Shown here: positions 15,182 through 23,841 of the stretch, piece by piece
How the letters are laid out: each line of letters opens with the position of its first letter
Numbering within the stretch: the stretch's first letter is position 1
Source: an uncultured Ruminococcus sp.
GTDB taxonomy: Bacteria > Bacillota > Clostridia > Oscillospirales > Acutalibacteraceae
Assembly (NCBI GenBank): GCA_902794395.1
Contig: CADBHB010000003.1
Coordinates: forward strand, 1 to 64,000
Length of the DNA: 64,000 nucleotides
Direction of reading: 5' to 3'
The notes under the pieces: generated by a model
Seen by the model: only the letters and a program-made list of their open reading frames with translations
Told to the model about the DNA's origin: nothing
Databases searched by the model: none
Translations under genes and position numbers: made by a program

Positions 15182-15210
15182 GCAATACCGCACACCCTTT
15201 GCGGTGTTGC
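15182..15210. repeat. Short palindromic repeat, GGCAAYACCGC family
   Basis: GCAATACCGCA (15182-15192) pairs with TGCGGTGTTGC (15200-15210) around CACCCTT. The same end sequences recur at 56343-56375, 63906-63946 and 63990-64000. No T-run follows. Confidence 0.65.
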
Positions 15211-15234
15211 CTCAATCTGATTTGGGGTGTACTT

Positions 15235-17007
15235 GTGGAATACCAAATTGAAGTCAAAGAGCTGTTGATAGAGGAGGACAAGATGATCCTCACCATCATG
15301 GGTACAATTACCGATGACTGCATCAACTCGCACTTTGTTTCCAAACCAAAACTAATACTGCATTTCGATAACGGAGAAGAGGACAGAAGGATACCCTTTG
15401 TATTGTCAAACGTGATACATACCGAGGGAAAGTGCTATTTTTCGGGACGCTACACCTATCGTCTGGATCTGCTGTTCTGGAAAACGCGCAACAGGTATCT
15501 TCCCTTTGATATGTATTTGAACTTTTCCTTTGTAGACTACTACGAGGAGAAGCTCGATGTGGACATGACTCCCGAGGTGATCGAGGCGGACGAGCACAAG
15601 TTCCGCTTTACCTGCAGCGGCAACCATTTTTCCTTCCTGCCGGTCAAGCGCTCCATCATGCGCCCGCTGCCGGTACGCTTCTTTGTCAATTTCATCCACA
15701 AGCTCACCAAGTTCGTCGAGTATATGTGCGCTGTACTGATGTTCCCGCTGTTCCTCATAGAATCGCTGATGCATTTCACGGGCGTTTTGCGCCTGCCCAC
15801 GCGTTTTAACGACGAAAGCACTACAAAGCGCTTTTTCGCTTTCACCTTGTGGCGGTTTTCAAACACCTCCAACTGCAAGGTGTCGCTGTGGACCTTCAAG
15901 CGCTGGCTGTTCAAGCAGAGCTACCAGTTCTTTAAGCTGTTCAGGATAAAGAAAAACAAGCTGACCTTTATTTCGCTGAGAAGAAACGACATTTCGGGCA
16001 ACTTCGCCTTTGTATACGACAAAATAAAGGACGACAAAAACCTTAAGATACACTTCATTTTAAACGAGCACACCATCTCGTTTATGACCTTCAGGGAGAT
16101 ATTTGACTTCACCTTCTCCTGCGCCACCAGCAAGATCGTGGTGCTCGACGAGTTCACTCCCATGATCCACTATATCGATCTGCGCAAGGACACCAAGCTC
16201 ATCCAGCTTTGGCACGCCTGCGGCGCGTTCAAGACCTTCGGCTTCACGCGCCTTTCCAAGCCCAAGGGCTCTCCGCAGACCACCAGGAACCACAGAAGCT
16301 ACGACTATGTTACCGTTAGCTCTACCTACTGCAAAAAATGCCATTCCGAGGGCTTCGGTATCTCTACCGACAGTATCGTGGCCACCGGCATCCCCAGAAC
16401 CGACGTGTTCTTCGACGACGCCTACAAGGAAAAGGCGAGGGCGCAGTTCTTTGAGGCGCACCCGCAGTTCATCGGCAAGAAGATCATCCTCTTCGCGCCC
16501 ACCTTCCGCGGCACCGTGCGCGAGACCGCGTTTTATCCCACCGAGCTGTTCGACGTGGGCAGGGTGTGCAGAAGCGTGCCCGACGATTACGCCATCATCA
16601 TAAAGCACCATCCCTTTGTTACGGATGTTCAGCCCATCCCCGAGGAGTTCTCCGACAGGGTCATCGACCTTTCCGAGGACACCGAGCTCAACGACCTGCT
16701 CTTTATCACGGACGTCATCATCACCGACTACTCCTCGCTGGTGTTCGAGGCATCGCTGCTTTATATCCCGATGATCTTCTACGCCTTCGACCTCGAAAAG
16801 TATATTAACGAGCGCGACTTCTACTTCGATTTCAAGCGCTATGTCCCGGGCAAGATCGCCTATTCGCTGGACGACATCATCGACGCCGTCAACAACGAGG
16901 ACTACTGCACCGAGAAGATAGGTCCCTTTGCGGATATGTTCTTCGATCACCGCGACGGCAAGGCTACAGACCGGGTGGTAAAGCTCCTTTATGATAATTT
17001 AAAGTGA
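15235..17007 (+). CDS. CDP-polyol phosphotransferase (TagF/TarL/TarF-type teichoic acid polymerase)
   Basis: 590 residues from a GTG at 15235 (GGGG 7 bases upstream); an earlier TTG at 15199 lies inside the palindromic repeat. The N-terminal 150 residues are a beta-rich region, followed by a hydrophobic or amphipathic stretch near 160-185 for membrane attachment. The GT-B-like glycerophosphotransferase domain then shows LWHACGAFK (catalytic-type His327), FAPTFRG, KHHPF (His458) and TDYSSLVFEA (from Asp498), the residues that bind CDP-glycerol or CDP-ribitol. It ends the polymer operon. Whether it adds one unit or polymerises cannot be told. No TagB-like primase or glycosyl transferase is in the window. 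Confidence 0.87.
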   Translation: MEYQIEVKELLIEEDKMILTIMGTITDDCINSHFVSKPKLILHFDNGEEDRRIPFVLSNVIHTEGKCYFSGRYTYRLDLLFWKTRNRYLPFDMYLNFSFVDYYEEKLDVDMTPEVIEADEHKFRFTCSGNHFSFLPVKRSIMRPLPVRFFVNFIHKLTKFVEYMCAVLMFPLFLIESLMHFTGVLRLPTRFNDESTTKRFFAFTLWRFSNTSNCKVSLWTFKRWLFKQSYQFFKLFRIKKNKLTFISLRRNDISGNFAFVYDKIKDDKNLKIHFILNEHTISFMTFREIFDFTFSCATSKIVVLDEFTPMIHYIDLRKDTKLIQLWHACGAFKTFGFTRLSKPKGSPQTTRNHRSYDYVTVSSTYCKKCHSEGFGISTDSIVATGIPRTDVFFDDAYKEKARAQFFEAHPQFIGKKIILFAPTFRGTVRETAFYPTELFDVGRVCRSVPDDYAIIIKHHPFVTDVQPIPEEFSDRVIDLSEDTELNDLLFITDVIITDYSSLVFEASLLYIPMIFYAFDLEKYINERDFYFDFKRYVPGKIAYSLDDIIDAVNNEDYCTEKIGPFADMFFDHRDGKATDRVVKLLYDNLK

Positions 17008-17027
17008 TTTGAACCATAAAAAAACAC

Positions 17028-17056
17028 TTGACAAGAGATAAAATTTATATTATAAT
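17028..17056 (+). promoter_or_regulatory. Consensus promoter of the infC-rpmI-rplT operon
   Basis: Perfect TTGACA (17028-17033) and perfect TATAAT (17051-17056) at exactly 17 bp, among the strongest promoter sequences in the window. Confidence 0.88.
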
Positions 17057-17062
17057 AGCTTG

Positions 17063-17195
17063 GTAAAATAAAGCAAAGCAGAAATGCTTTCACCTGTGGG
17101 GTGTCGTCTGCACGGGTCAATACCATGCTATGATGTGTATTGCTGCGCGGACGGAGTATTTCTGTCCGCGTTATTTATTTAATGCTTTGGAGGTG
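17063..17195 (+). promoter_or_regulatory. L20-type autoregulatory leader of infC
   Basis: The leader of about 130 bases before infC contains a GCAG...CTGC outer stem, then CGCGGAC (17146-17152) pairing with GTCCGCG (17164-17170) followed by TTATTTATTT, a terminator-like end. In Bacillus, ribosomal protein L20 binds this leader and causes premature termination. Position and layout match that mechanism; the L20-binding pseudoknot was not traced base by base. Confidence 0.6.
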
Positions 17196-17202
17196 CTTAA
17201 CC

Positions 17203-17727
17203 ATCGGCAAGAAAGATAATCACACTCAGATCAATGAGGAAATTCGTGACAAAGAGCTCAGAGTCATCGGCTCTGACGGACAGCAGCTCGGTATTATGTC
17301 GGCAAGAGATGCTTTGAACATCGCGGAGCAGAAGAATCTTGATTTAGTAAAGATCGCTCCTCAGGCGACGCCGCCCGTATGCAAAATCATGGACTACGGA
17401 AAATACCGTTTTGAGCAGGCTAAGAGGGAAAAGGAAGCGCGTAAAAATCAGCATATCGTAGACATCAAGGAAGTCAGACTCTCCCTGAACATCGATACGC
17501 ACGATTTCAACACCAAGCTCAACAACGCCCTCAAGTTCATCAAGCACGGCGATAAGGTAAAGGTTTCCATCCGCTTCAGAGGACGCGAAATGGGTCATCC
17601 CGAAATAGGTCTTGACACCATGAAGCGCTTTGCGGAGGCATGTGCGGAAGTGGCAGTAGTTGAAAAGCCCGCAAAGCTCGAAGGTCGCAATATGTTGATG
17701 TTTCTTGCGCCAAAGCCCAACAAGTAA
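17203..17727 (+). CDS. infC: Translation initiation factor IF-3 with an ATC start codon
   Basis: 174 residues when started at ATC (17203). IF-3 binds the 30S subunit, prevents premature 50S joining and checks the start codon. Both domains are visible: the N-domain NEEIRDKELRVIG...ALNIAEQKNLDLV and the C-domain KEVRLSLNIDTHDFNTKLNNALKF...RFRGREMGH. GGAGGTG sits 7 bases before the ATC, and homologues begin at about this point, while the only in-frame ATG (17182) precedes the ribosome-binding site. Non-AUG starts (AUU, AUC, AUA) are a known infC feature that lets IF-3 repress its own translation. rpmI follows after 23 bases. Confidence 0.92.
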   Translation: MGKKDNHTQINEEIRDKELRVIGSDGQQLGIMSARDALNIAEQKNLDLVKIAPQATPPVCKIMDYGKYRFEQAKREKEARKNQHIVDIKEVRLSLNIDTHDFNTKLNNALKFIKHGDKVKVSIRFRGREMGHPEIGLDTMKRFAEACAEVAVVEKPAKLEGRNMLMFLAPKPNK

Positions 17728-17750
17728 ATCATTAAGGGAGGATATATATT

Positions 17751-17948
17751 ATGCCTAAAATCAAAACCCACAGCGGTGCCAAAAAGCGTTTTAAACTTTC
17801 TAAGAACGGTAAAGTAATCCGCGCTCACGCTTACAAAAGCCACATCTTGAACAAGAAAAACAGAAAGCGTAAAAGAGGACTTCGTCAGACAGTTGTTGCT
17901 GATAAGACAAATACGCCTCAGATCAAGCGTTTGATCCCCTACAAATAA
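17751..17948 (+). CDS. rpmI: 50S ribosomal protein L35
   Basis: 65 residues, very basic, with the family's opening [15 protein letters not shown] and the [11 protein letters not shown] segment near the middle. L35 binds 23S rRNA in the large subunit. It is translated from a strong GGGAGGATATATATT site between infC and rplT, the standard order, and shares their L20-sensitive transcript. Confidence 0.97.
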   Translation: MPKIKTHSGAKKRFKLSKNGKVIRAHAYKSHILNKKNRKRKRGLRQTVVADKTNTPQIKRLIPYK

Positions 17949-17995
17949 GTAAAGCTTGTTCTGCTAAACTAATAACAATTCGGAGGTAATAGATA

Positions 17996-18346
17996 ATGGC
18001 ACGAGTAAAAGGCGCGATGATGACTCGCAAAAGAAGAAAAAAAGTATTAAAGCTTGCCAAAGGCTACTGGGGTGCAAAATCCAAGCACTTCAAAATGGCA
18101 AAACAGGCGGTAATGAAGAGCGGCAACTACGCGTATGTCGGCCGTAAGCAGAGAAAGAGAGATTTCCGCCGTCTTTGGATCACCCGTATTTCCGCCGCCT
18201 GCAAGGCGAACGGCACCAACTATTCCACATTTATGAACGGCCTGAAGAAAGCCGGCATCGTGCTCAACCGCAAGATGCTTTCCGAGATCGCCATCGCCGA
18301 TCCCGCTGCCTTCACCGCTCTGGTGGAGCAGGCTAAGAACGCCTAA
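17996..18346 (+). CDS. rplT: 50S ribosomal protein L20
   Basis: 116 residues, standard length. The N-terminal arm [26 protein letters not shown] threads into 23S rRNA during early 50S assembly, and the C-terminal globular domain holds [12 protein letters not shown] and NGLKKAGI. In Firmicutes its free form represses this operon through the infC leader, so the product is probably also the regulator here. CGGAGGTAAT precedes the ATG, and a terminator follows within 20 bases. Confidence 0.97.
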   Translation: MARVKGAMMTRKRRKKVLKLAKGYWGAKSKHFKMAKQAVMKSGNYAYVGRKQRKRDFRRLWITRISAACKANGTNYSTFMNGLKKAGIVLNRKMLSEIAIADPAAFTALVEQAKNA

Positions 18347-18363
18347 TTGAACAAGACCGTAAC

Positions 18364-18390
18364 AGCGTTTGGATTTCCCAAACGCTTTTA
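18364..18390 (+). terminator. Intrinsic terminator of the infC operon
   Basis: AGCGTTTGG pairs with CCAAACGCT around a short loop and is followed by a short TTTTA tract. It lies directly before the rRNA methyltransferase gene and may be leaky. Confidence 0.7.
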
Positions 18391-18408
18391 CTGTATATGG
18401 AGATTGCC

Positions 18409-19191
18409 ATGCTGACTATCACAAGCAAGGAAAACGCGCAGATAAAAAACGCGGTAAAACTAAAAAAGAGCGCCAAATACAGAAAAGCCACGCAGTGCTT
18501 TGTGGCAGAGGGCGTGCGCGTCTGCGCGGACGCGGCGTACAGCGGCGCCGACATACTGTCGCTGTTCTCGACGCAGGCGGCGGCGGACAAAAACCCCGAC
18601 AGCTTTGCTCTGCTTAGTGAAAAAGCGGAAAAAACCTATATGGTGCCGCCCGAGCTGTTCGCGCTGCTCAGCGACACGCAGACGCCCCAGGGCTTTCTCT
18701 GCGTGATAAAAGCACTTGACAAAAGCGCTGATTTTGATACAATAAAGAATGGCGGAAAATTCCTTGCGCTTGATAACGTGCAGGACCCCAACAATCTCGG
18801 CACCATCCTGCGGTCTGCCGAGGCTTTCGGCGTTGACGGCGCCGTAATGTCCTCTGACTGCTGCGATGTGTATAACCCCAAGGTGGTAAGGGGCAGCATG
18901 GGCGCGGTTTTCAGGCTTCCCATACTCTCGGTAAACAGCCTGAGCGACTGGCTTTCGGCGCGTCCTCAGCTCAACACCTACGCCGCCGTGGTCGAGCCTT
19001 CCGCCGTACCCGTAACAAAAATAAGCTTTCATACGCCGTGCGCGGTCGTAATCGGCAACGAGGGCAACGGCATCCGCCCCGAAACCGCGGCTGTATGCAG
19101 GCACAGAATAACTATACCCATGAACGGCAAGGCAGAGTCGCTCAATGCGTCTGTCGCCGCCGCCGTGCTTATGTGGGAAATGGTAAAATAA
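18409..19191 (+). CDS. TrmH/SpoU-family RNA 2'-O-methyltransferase (RlmB/YsgA-like)
   Basis: 260 residues from the ATG at 18409 (GGAG 6 bases upstream). The N-terminal substrate-binding domain has QIKNAVKLKKSAKYRK...FVAEGVR, and the C-terminal SPOUT knot holds the SAM-binding motifs LALDNVQDPNNLGTILRSAEAFG, VVIGNEGNGI and IPMNGKAESLNASVAAAVL. These features match Firmicutes 23S rRNA or tRNA ribose methylases placed near rplT. The target nucleotide is not predictable from sequence alone. The dprA start codon follows its stop immediately. Confidence 0.9.
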   Translation: MLTITSKENAQIKNAVKLKKSAKYRKATQCFVAEGVRVCADAAYSGADILSLFSTQAAADKNPDSFALLSEKAEKTYMVPPELFALLSDTQTPQGFLCVIKALDKSADFDTIKNGGKFLALDNVQDPNNLGTILRSAEAFGVDGAVMSSDCCDVYNPKVVRGSMGAVFRLPILSVNSLSDWLSARPQLNTYAAVVEPSAVPVTKISFHTPCAVVIGNEGNGIRPETAAVCRHRITIPMNGKAESLNASVAAAVLMWEMVK

Positions 19192-20418
19192 ATGATTTCC
19201 GAGAACGCGAAATACTGGATACTGCTTACTAAGGCAGTGGGGTATAACACGCCCAAAATCAAAAAGCTTTATAAAAAGTATCATAACATCGCCTCCTTCA
19301 TTGAGGGAGGAGAGCGTGAGTGGCGCCTTTGCGGCATTTTGAACTCCATTGACATAGAAAGGCTCTCAAAGCTTTCTATGGACTATCCTGCCGCCGTCCT
19401 CAGCCGCTGCCGCGCTTTGGGATATTCCGTTCTCACCATTGACGATATGGACTACCCCTCGCGGCTGTACAATATCTACGCGCCGCCCGCGGTGCTGTAT
19501 ATCGACGGCAGGCTTCCCGATTTCGACGACAGCCTTTGCGTAGGTATAGTCGGCACTCGCCGCGCTTCGCGGTACGGCGTCGCAAATTCCTATAAAATAG
19601 CCTATTCTCTGTGCAAGTACGGCGTCACCGTAGTAAGCGGCGGAGCACTGGGCGTGGACTGCGCCTCTCACAGGGGAGCTTTGGCGGCTGACGGCGTTAC
19701 TGTCTGCGTGCGCGGCTGCGTCATCAACAGCCGCTACCTGCCCGACAACATGCAAATGCGCAGATCCATCGCCCGCAGGGGCGCGGTCATCTCCGAGTAC
19801 CCGCCCGACGAGGAGCCGCGTCCGTATTATTTTCCCGCGCGCAACCGCATTATTGCCGCGCTTTCCGACGGTGTGCTGCTAATTGAGGCGGGCGAGAAAA
19901 GCGGCTCGCTCATCACGGCTGACCTGGCTTTGGAGATGGGCAGGGAGCTGTTTGCCCTTATGGGCAACAACAGCCCGCAAAACAACGGCTCCAACGGTCG
20001 CATAAAAGAGGGCACCGCCGTGCCTGTCACGGATTTTATGGATATACTTGCCGCCTTTGACCGCTTTAACGGAGATGAGTCGGAGATCTTCTTCGACTCA
20101 TCCCTCAACAAGGACATAGATGCTGTCCCCGTTAAAAAGCAGCCCGAAGAAAGCGGCGGGGAAGAGGAAAAGCAGCCTAAGCCCCGGCAGTCCCGCAGAA
20201 AAAAACCGACCGCCGCACCGCCGAAAACAAAACCGAACATAACGCTGAACGGCGACTCAAAGCTGGTGTTCGATCGCCTGACCGAGGAGCCTGTTCGTAT
20301 AGATATAATCGCGGACGATCTGGGTATCTCCGTGAGCAGAGCGCTCAGCGCGCTCACCTTTCTGGAAATGAACGGCTTGATACGTGTGCTTCCGGGAAGA
20401 TATTTCGCACTTAAATGA
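19192..20418 (+). CDS. dprA: DNA-processing protein DprA (Smf)
   Basis: 408 residues. DprA loads RecA on incoming single-stranded DNA during transformation. The N-terminal helical region has a CGILNSIDIERL-type segment, then the Rossmann domain shows VGTRRASRYG, SGGALGVDCASHRGAL, EYPPDEEPRPYYFPARNRII and EAGEKSGSLITADLALEMG. A low-complexity, basic linker (about residues 315-345) leads to a winged-helix end. The usual SGxARGID reads SGGALGVD, a conservative change. It sits directly after the methyltransferase and 15 bases before topA, the common dprA-topA-trmFO order. No competence genes are in the window. Confidence 0.93.
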   Translation: MISENAKYWILLTKAVGYNTPKIKKLYKKYHNIASFIEGGEREWRLCGILNSIDIERLSKLSMDYPAAVLSRCRALGYSVLTIDDMDYPSRLYNIYAPPAVLYIDGRLPDFDDSLCVGIVGTRRASRYGVANSYKIAYSLCKYGVTVVSGGALGVDCASHRGALAADGVTVCVRGCVINSRYLPDNMQMRRSIARRGAVISEYPPDEEPRPYYFPARNRIIAALSDGVLLIEAGEKSGSLITADLALEMGRELFALMGNNSPQNNGSNGRIKEGTAVPVTDFMDILAAFDRFNGDESEIFFDSSLNKDIDAVPVKKQPEESGGEEEKQPKPRQSRRKKPTAAPPKTKPNITLNGDSKLVFDRLTEEPVRIDIIADDLGISVSRALSALTFLEMNGLIRVLPGRYFALK

Positions 20419-20433
20419 TTTAGGAGGAAAAGA

Positions 20434-22524
20434 ATGTCAGACTTGGTTATCGTGGAGTCACCTGCCAAAGCAAAGACGATAAAAAAATACCTGGGCAGCA
20501 ATTATGAGGTCGTCGCCTCTATGGGGCATGTGCGCGACCTGCCCAAGGCGCGTCTTAGCGTGGACATCAAAAAGGATTTCGCGCCGAAATACGACATCAT
20601 CAAGGGCAAGGAAAAGCTGGTAAAGGAGCTAAAGGGGCTCGCCGAGCAGAGCGACAGCGTATACCTCGCTACCGACCCCGACCGCGAGGGCGAGGCTATC
20701 TCCTGGCACCTTGCGTATATCCTCGGTTTGCCCGAGGACTACTGCCAGCGCGTTGAGTTCAACGAGATAACGAAAACAGGTGTGCAAAACGGCATGGCGC
20801 ACCCCAGAGAGATAAATCAGGATCTGGTAAACGCGCAGCAGGCGCGGCGTGTGCTGGACCGTCTGGTGGGCTACAAGCTCAGCCCCTTTATCTCGCAGAA
20901 GATACGCCGCGGGCTTTCCGCAGGCAGGGTGCAGTCGGTGGCGCTGCGCATCATTGTCGACCGCGAAAACGAGATCAGAAAATTCAAACCCGAGGAATAC
21001 TGGACAGTAGACGCCAAGTTCATCCCCAAGGGCAGCCGCAAGAGCTTTGCGGCAAGCCTGTACGCCGATCGCAACGGCAAGCTCAAAATCACCTGTCAGG
21101 AGCAGGCGGACAAGATAGAGGCGGATCTGCAGGACGCGCAGTATGTCGTTACCAAGGTAAAGCACGGCACGCGCAAAAAGTCTCCGGCGCCGCCGTTCAT
21201 CACCTCCACCCTGCAGCAGGAGGCTTCGCGCAAGCTCGGCTTCCAGTCGCGCCGCACCATGCGCGTGGCTCAGGAGCTGTACGAGGGCGTTGAAATACAG
21301 GGCATGGGCGCTACGGGTCTTATAACCTATATGCGTACCGACTCGCTGCGTATCTCAAACTACGCCGTCGAGGAGGTCACCAAGTACATCAAAGGCGCCT
21401 ACGGCGACGCTTATCTGCCGCCTAAGCCCCGTTTCTTCAAATCCCGCAGCAACGCTCAGGACGGCCACGAGGCTATACGTCCCTCAATGCCGGACCTGAC
21501 TCCCGACAGCATCAAAAGCAGCCTGAGCTCGGACCAGTACAAGCTCTACAAGCTTATCTGGAGCCGCTTCACCGCTTCTCAAATGGCGGACTGCGTACAA
21601 AAGACCACTCAGGCAGACATCGAGGCAAACGGCTATATCTTCAAGGCGTCGGGCTACTACGTGGACTTCCCGGGCTTTACCGCGCTGTATGTAGAGGGCA
21701 AGGACGAGGCAGAGGAAAAATCCTCTCAGCTTCCGCCTTTGGAAAAGGATATGCCCGTAAAATGCAAGGAGCTTAAGAAAAACCAGCACTTCACCCAGCC
21801 GCCCGCCCGCTATACCGAGGCGTCGCTGATTAAGACGCTGGAGGAGTACGGCATAGGCAGACCCTCCACCTACGCCGCCACCATCACCACCCTCACCGGC
21901 CGCGAATATGTGAAGCGCGAAGCCAAGAGCCTCGTGCCCACCGAGCTGGGCGAGGTCATCACCAAGCTGATGAAGGAGCGCTTTCCGGATATAGTCAATG
22001 TGAAATTCACCGCCGAAATGGAAAACGACCTCGACAAGGTCGAGCACGGCGACGTAGAGTGGGTACAGCTGCTCAAGGATTTCTACGGCGGCTTTGAGGA
22101 GACCCTCAAGAAGGCTAAAGAGGATATGGACGGCGTAAAGCTCAAGCTCAAGGAGGACGAGACCGACATCGTCTGCGATAAATGCGGCAGAAAAATGGTC
22201 GTAAAAATGGGACGCTACGGCAAATTCATCGCCTGTCCCGGCTACCCCGAGTGCAAAAACATCCTCAAATATGTGGAAAAGACGGGCGTAAGCTGCCCCA
22301 AATGCGGCGGCGACGTCATCGTAAAGCACACCAAATCCAAGCGCGTCTTCTACGGCTGCTCAAATTATCCCAACTGCGATTTCGTCAGCTGGAACGAACC
22401 CTCAAACGAAAGATGCCCGCAGTGCGGCGAGATACTCTTTAAGAAAAAGGGCAAAAAGCCCACGCTCTTCTGCGCCAATACCGACTGCGGCTACACCAAG
22501 ACCATAAAAGCGGAAGAAAAGTAA
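20434..22524 (+). CDS. topA: DNA topoisomerase I
   Basis: 696 residues. TopA relaxes negative supercoils by cutting one strand. The Toprim domain opens with IVESPAKAKTIKKYLG and includes the TDPDREGEAISW acidic triad; the catalytic tyrosine is Tyr299 in GLITYMRTDS. Domain closure motifs GYKLSPF and RYTEASLIKTLEEYGIGRPSTYA are present. Three C-terminal zinc fingers are visible from their Cys pairs (CDKCGRK/CPGYPECK, CPKCGGD/CSNYPNC, CPQCGE/CANTDC). AGGAGGAAAAGA precedes the ATG, and the stop overlaps the trmFO start by one base. Confidence 0.97.
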   Translation: MSDLVIVESPAKAKTIKKYLGSNYEVVASMGHVRDLPKARLSVDIKKDFAPKYDIIKGKEKLVKELKGLAEQSDSVYLATDPDREGEAISWHLAYILGLPEDYCQRVEFNEITKTGVQNGMAHPREINQDLVNAQQARRVLDRLVGYKLSPFISQKIRRGLSAGRVQSVALRIIVDRENEIRKFKPEEYWTVDAKFIPKGSRKSFAASLYADRNGKLKITCQEQADKIEADLQDAQYVVTKVKHGTRKKSPAPPFITSTLQQEASRKLGFQSRRTMRVAQELYEGVEIQGMGATGLITYMRTDSLRISNYAVEEVTKYIKGAYGDAYLPPKPRFFKSRSNAQDGHEAIRPSMPDLTPDSIKSSLSSDQYKLYKLIWSRFTASQMADCVQKTTQADIEANGYIFKASGYYVDFPGFTALYVEGKDEAEEKSSQLPPLEKDMPVKCKELKKNQHFTQPPARYTEASLIKTLEEYGIGRPSTYAATITTLTGREYVKREAKSLVPTELGEVITKLMKERFPDIVNVKFTAEMENDLDKVEHGDVEWVQLLKDFYGGFEETLKKAKEDMDGVKLKLKEDETDIVCDKCGRKMVVKMGRYGKFIACPGYPECKNILKYVEKTGVSCPKCGGDVIVKHTKSKRVFYGCSNYPNCDFVSWNEPSNERCPQCGEILFKKKGKKPTLFCANTDCGYTKTIKAEEK

Positions 22525-23840
22525 TGTATATAAATGTCATAGGCGCGGGGCTGGCAGGCTGCGAGGCGGCTGTGCATATCGCCGACCGCGGCATCGATGT
22601 GAGGCTTTACGAAATGAAGCCCCACAAGCGTACCCCCGCTCATAAAACCGATCTGTTCGGAGAGCTTGTGTGCTCCAATTCCCTCAAGGCGATGCGCGTC
22701 GAAAGCGCCGCGGGGCTTTTAAAGGAGGAAATGCGCAGGCTGGACTCCTTTTTGCTCAAGTGCGCCGACAAATGTCGGGTGCCTGCCGGCGGAGCGCTGG
22801 CGGTAGACCGCGACATCTTTGCCGAGCTGGTCACCCAAGGGGTGCAGGCGCATCCCCGCATAACCGTCATCCGCGAGGAGATCACCGCCATACCCGAGGA
22901 CGCGCTAACCGTCATCGCCACGGGACCCCTTACCTCAGACAGACTGGCAAGGGACATAGAAGCGCGCTTCGGCGACTCGCTCGCCTTTTTCGACGCGGCA
23001 GCGCCAATAGTCACCGCCGACAGCGTAGATATGGAACACGCCTTCACCGCCTCGCGCTATGACCGCGGCGGCGGAGACGACTACATCAACTGCCCTATGA
23101 ACAAGGCGGAGTACGAGGCGTTTTACGACGCGCTGGTGCATGCCGAGCGCGCTCCGCTGCACGATTTCGACGTCAGCGACCCCAAGGTGTACGAGGGCTG
23201 TATGCCGGTGGAGGTGCTGGCTCAGCGCGGCGAAGGCACCCTGCGCTTCGGTCCCATGAAGCCCGTGGGGCTTATTGATCCGCGCACGGGGCACAGGGCG
23301 TGGGCGGTGCTGCAGCTTCGCAGGGAAAACGCCGCCGGCACCATGCTAAACCTGGTGGGCTTTCAAACCAATCTTAAGTTTCCCGAGCAAAAGCGGGTGT
23401 TCTCCATGATACCGGCTCTGCACCGCGCGGAGTTTGTCCGCTACGGTGTCATGCACCGCAACACGTTTTTGTGTTCGCCTAAGGTGCTCAACTCGGATTA
23501 TTCCTGTAAAGAAAATAAAGAACTCTTTTTCGCCGGTCAGATGACGGGCGTTGAGGGCTATATGGAGAGCGCCGCTTCGGGCATCATGGCGGGCATAAAC
23601 GCCGCCCGTCTGGCTGCGGGCAGAAACACCGTTACTCTGCCCGGGGACACAATGATAGGCGCGCTCTCACGTTATATCGCCGACCCCACGGTCAGGAAAT
23701 TCCAGCCGATGGGCGCTAATTTCGGCGTGCTGCCCGAGCTTGCCGACAGACCCCGCGACAAACGCGAACGCGCGGCGGCTTATGCACAGCGCGCGTTGGA
23801 TTCCTTAAATAAATTTCTTTTTGAGAATTTTGGTGATTGA
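22524..23840 (+). CDS. trmFO: Methylenetetrahydrofolate-dependent tRNA (m5U54) methyltransferase
   Basis: 438 residues. TrmFO makes ribothymidine at position 54 of tRNA using methylene-THF and FADH2. The FAD-binding motif is VIGAGLAGCEAA at the N-terminus, Cys50 lies in LVCSNSLK (the position of the FAD-linked cysteine studied in Bacillus), and CSNSLKAM, YDRGGGDDYINCPM and GQMTGVEGYMESAASG are family signatures that separate it from GidA/MnmG. The start overlaps the topA stop (TAATG), implying translational coupling, in the order common in Firmicutes. Confidence 0.96.
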   Translation: MYINVIGAGLAGCEAAVHIADRGIDVRLYEMKPHKRTPAHKTDLFGELVCSNSLKAMRVESAAGLLKEEMRRLDSFLLKCADKCRVPAGGALAVDRDIFAELVTQGVQAHPRITVIREEITAIPEDALTVIATGPLTSDRLARDIEARFGDSLAFFDAAAPIVTADSVDMEHAFTASRYDRGGGDDYINCPMNKAEYEAFYDALVHAERAPLHDFDVSDPKVYEGCMPVEVLAQRGEGTLRFGPMKPVGLIDPRTGHRAWAVLQLRRENAAGTMLNLVGFQTNLKFPEQKRVFSMIPALHRAEFVRYGVMHRNTFLCSPKVLNSDYSCKENKELFFAGQMTGVEGYMESAASGIMAGINAARLAAGRNTVTLPGDTMIGALSRYIADPTVRKFQPMGANFGVLPELADRPRDKRERAAAYAQRALDSLNKFLFENFGD

Positions 23841-23841
23841 T

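Noticed and set aside
17182-17727. ATG at 17182 as the infC start
   Set aside because: It precedes the GGAGG site and adds residues not found in IF-3; the ATC at 17203 has proper spacing.
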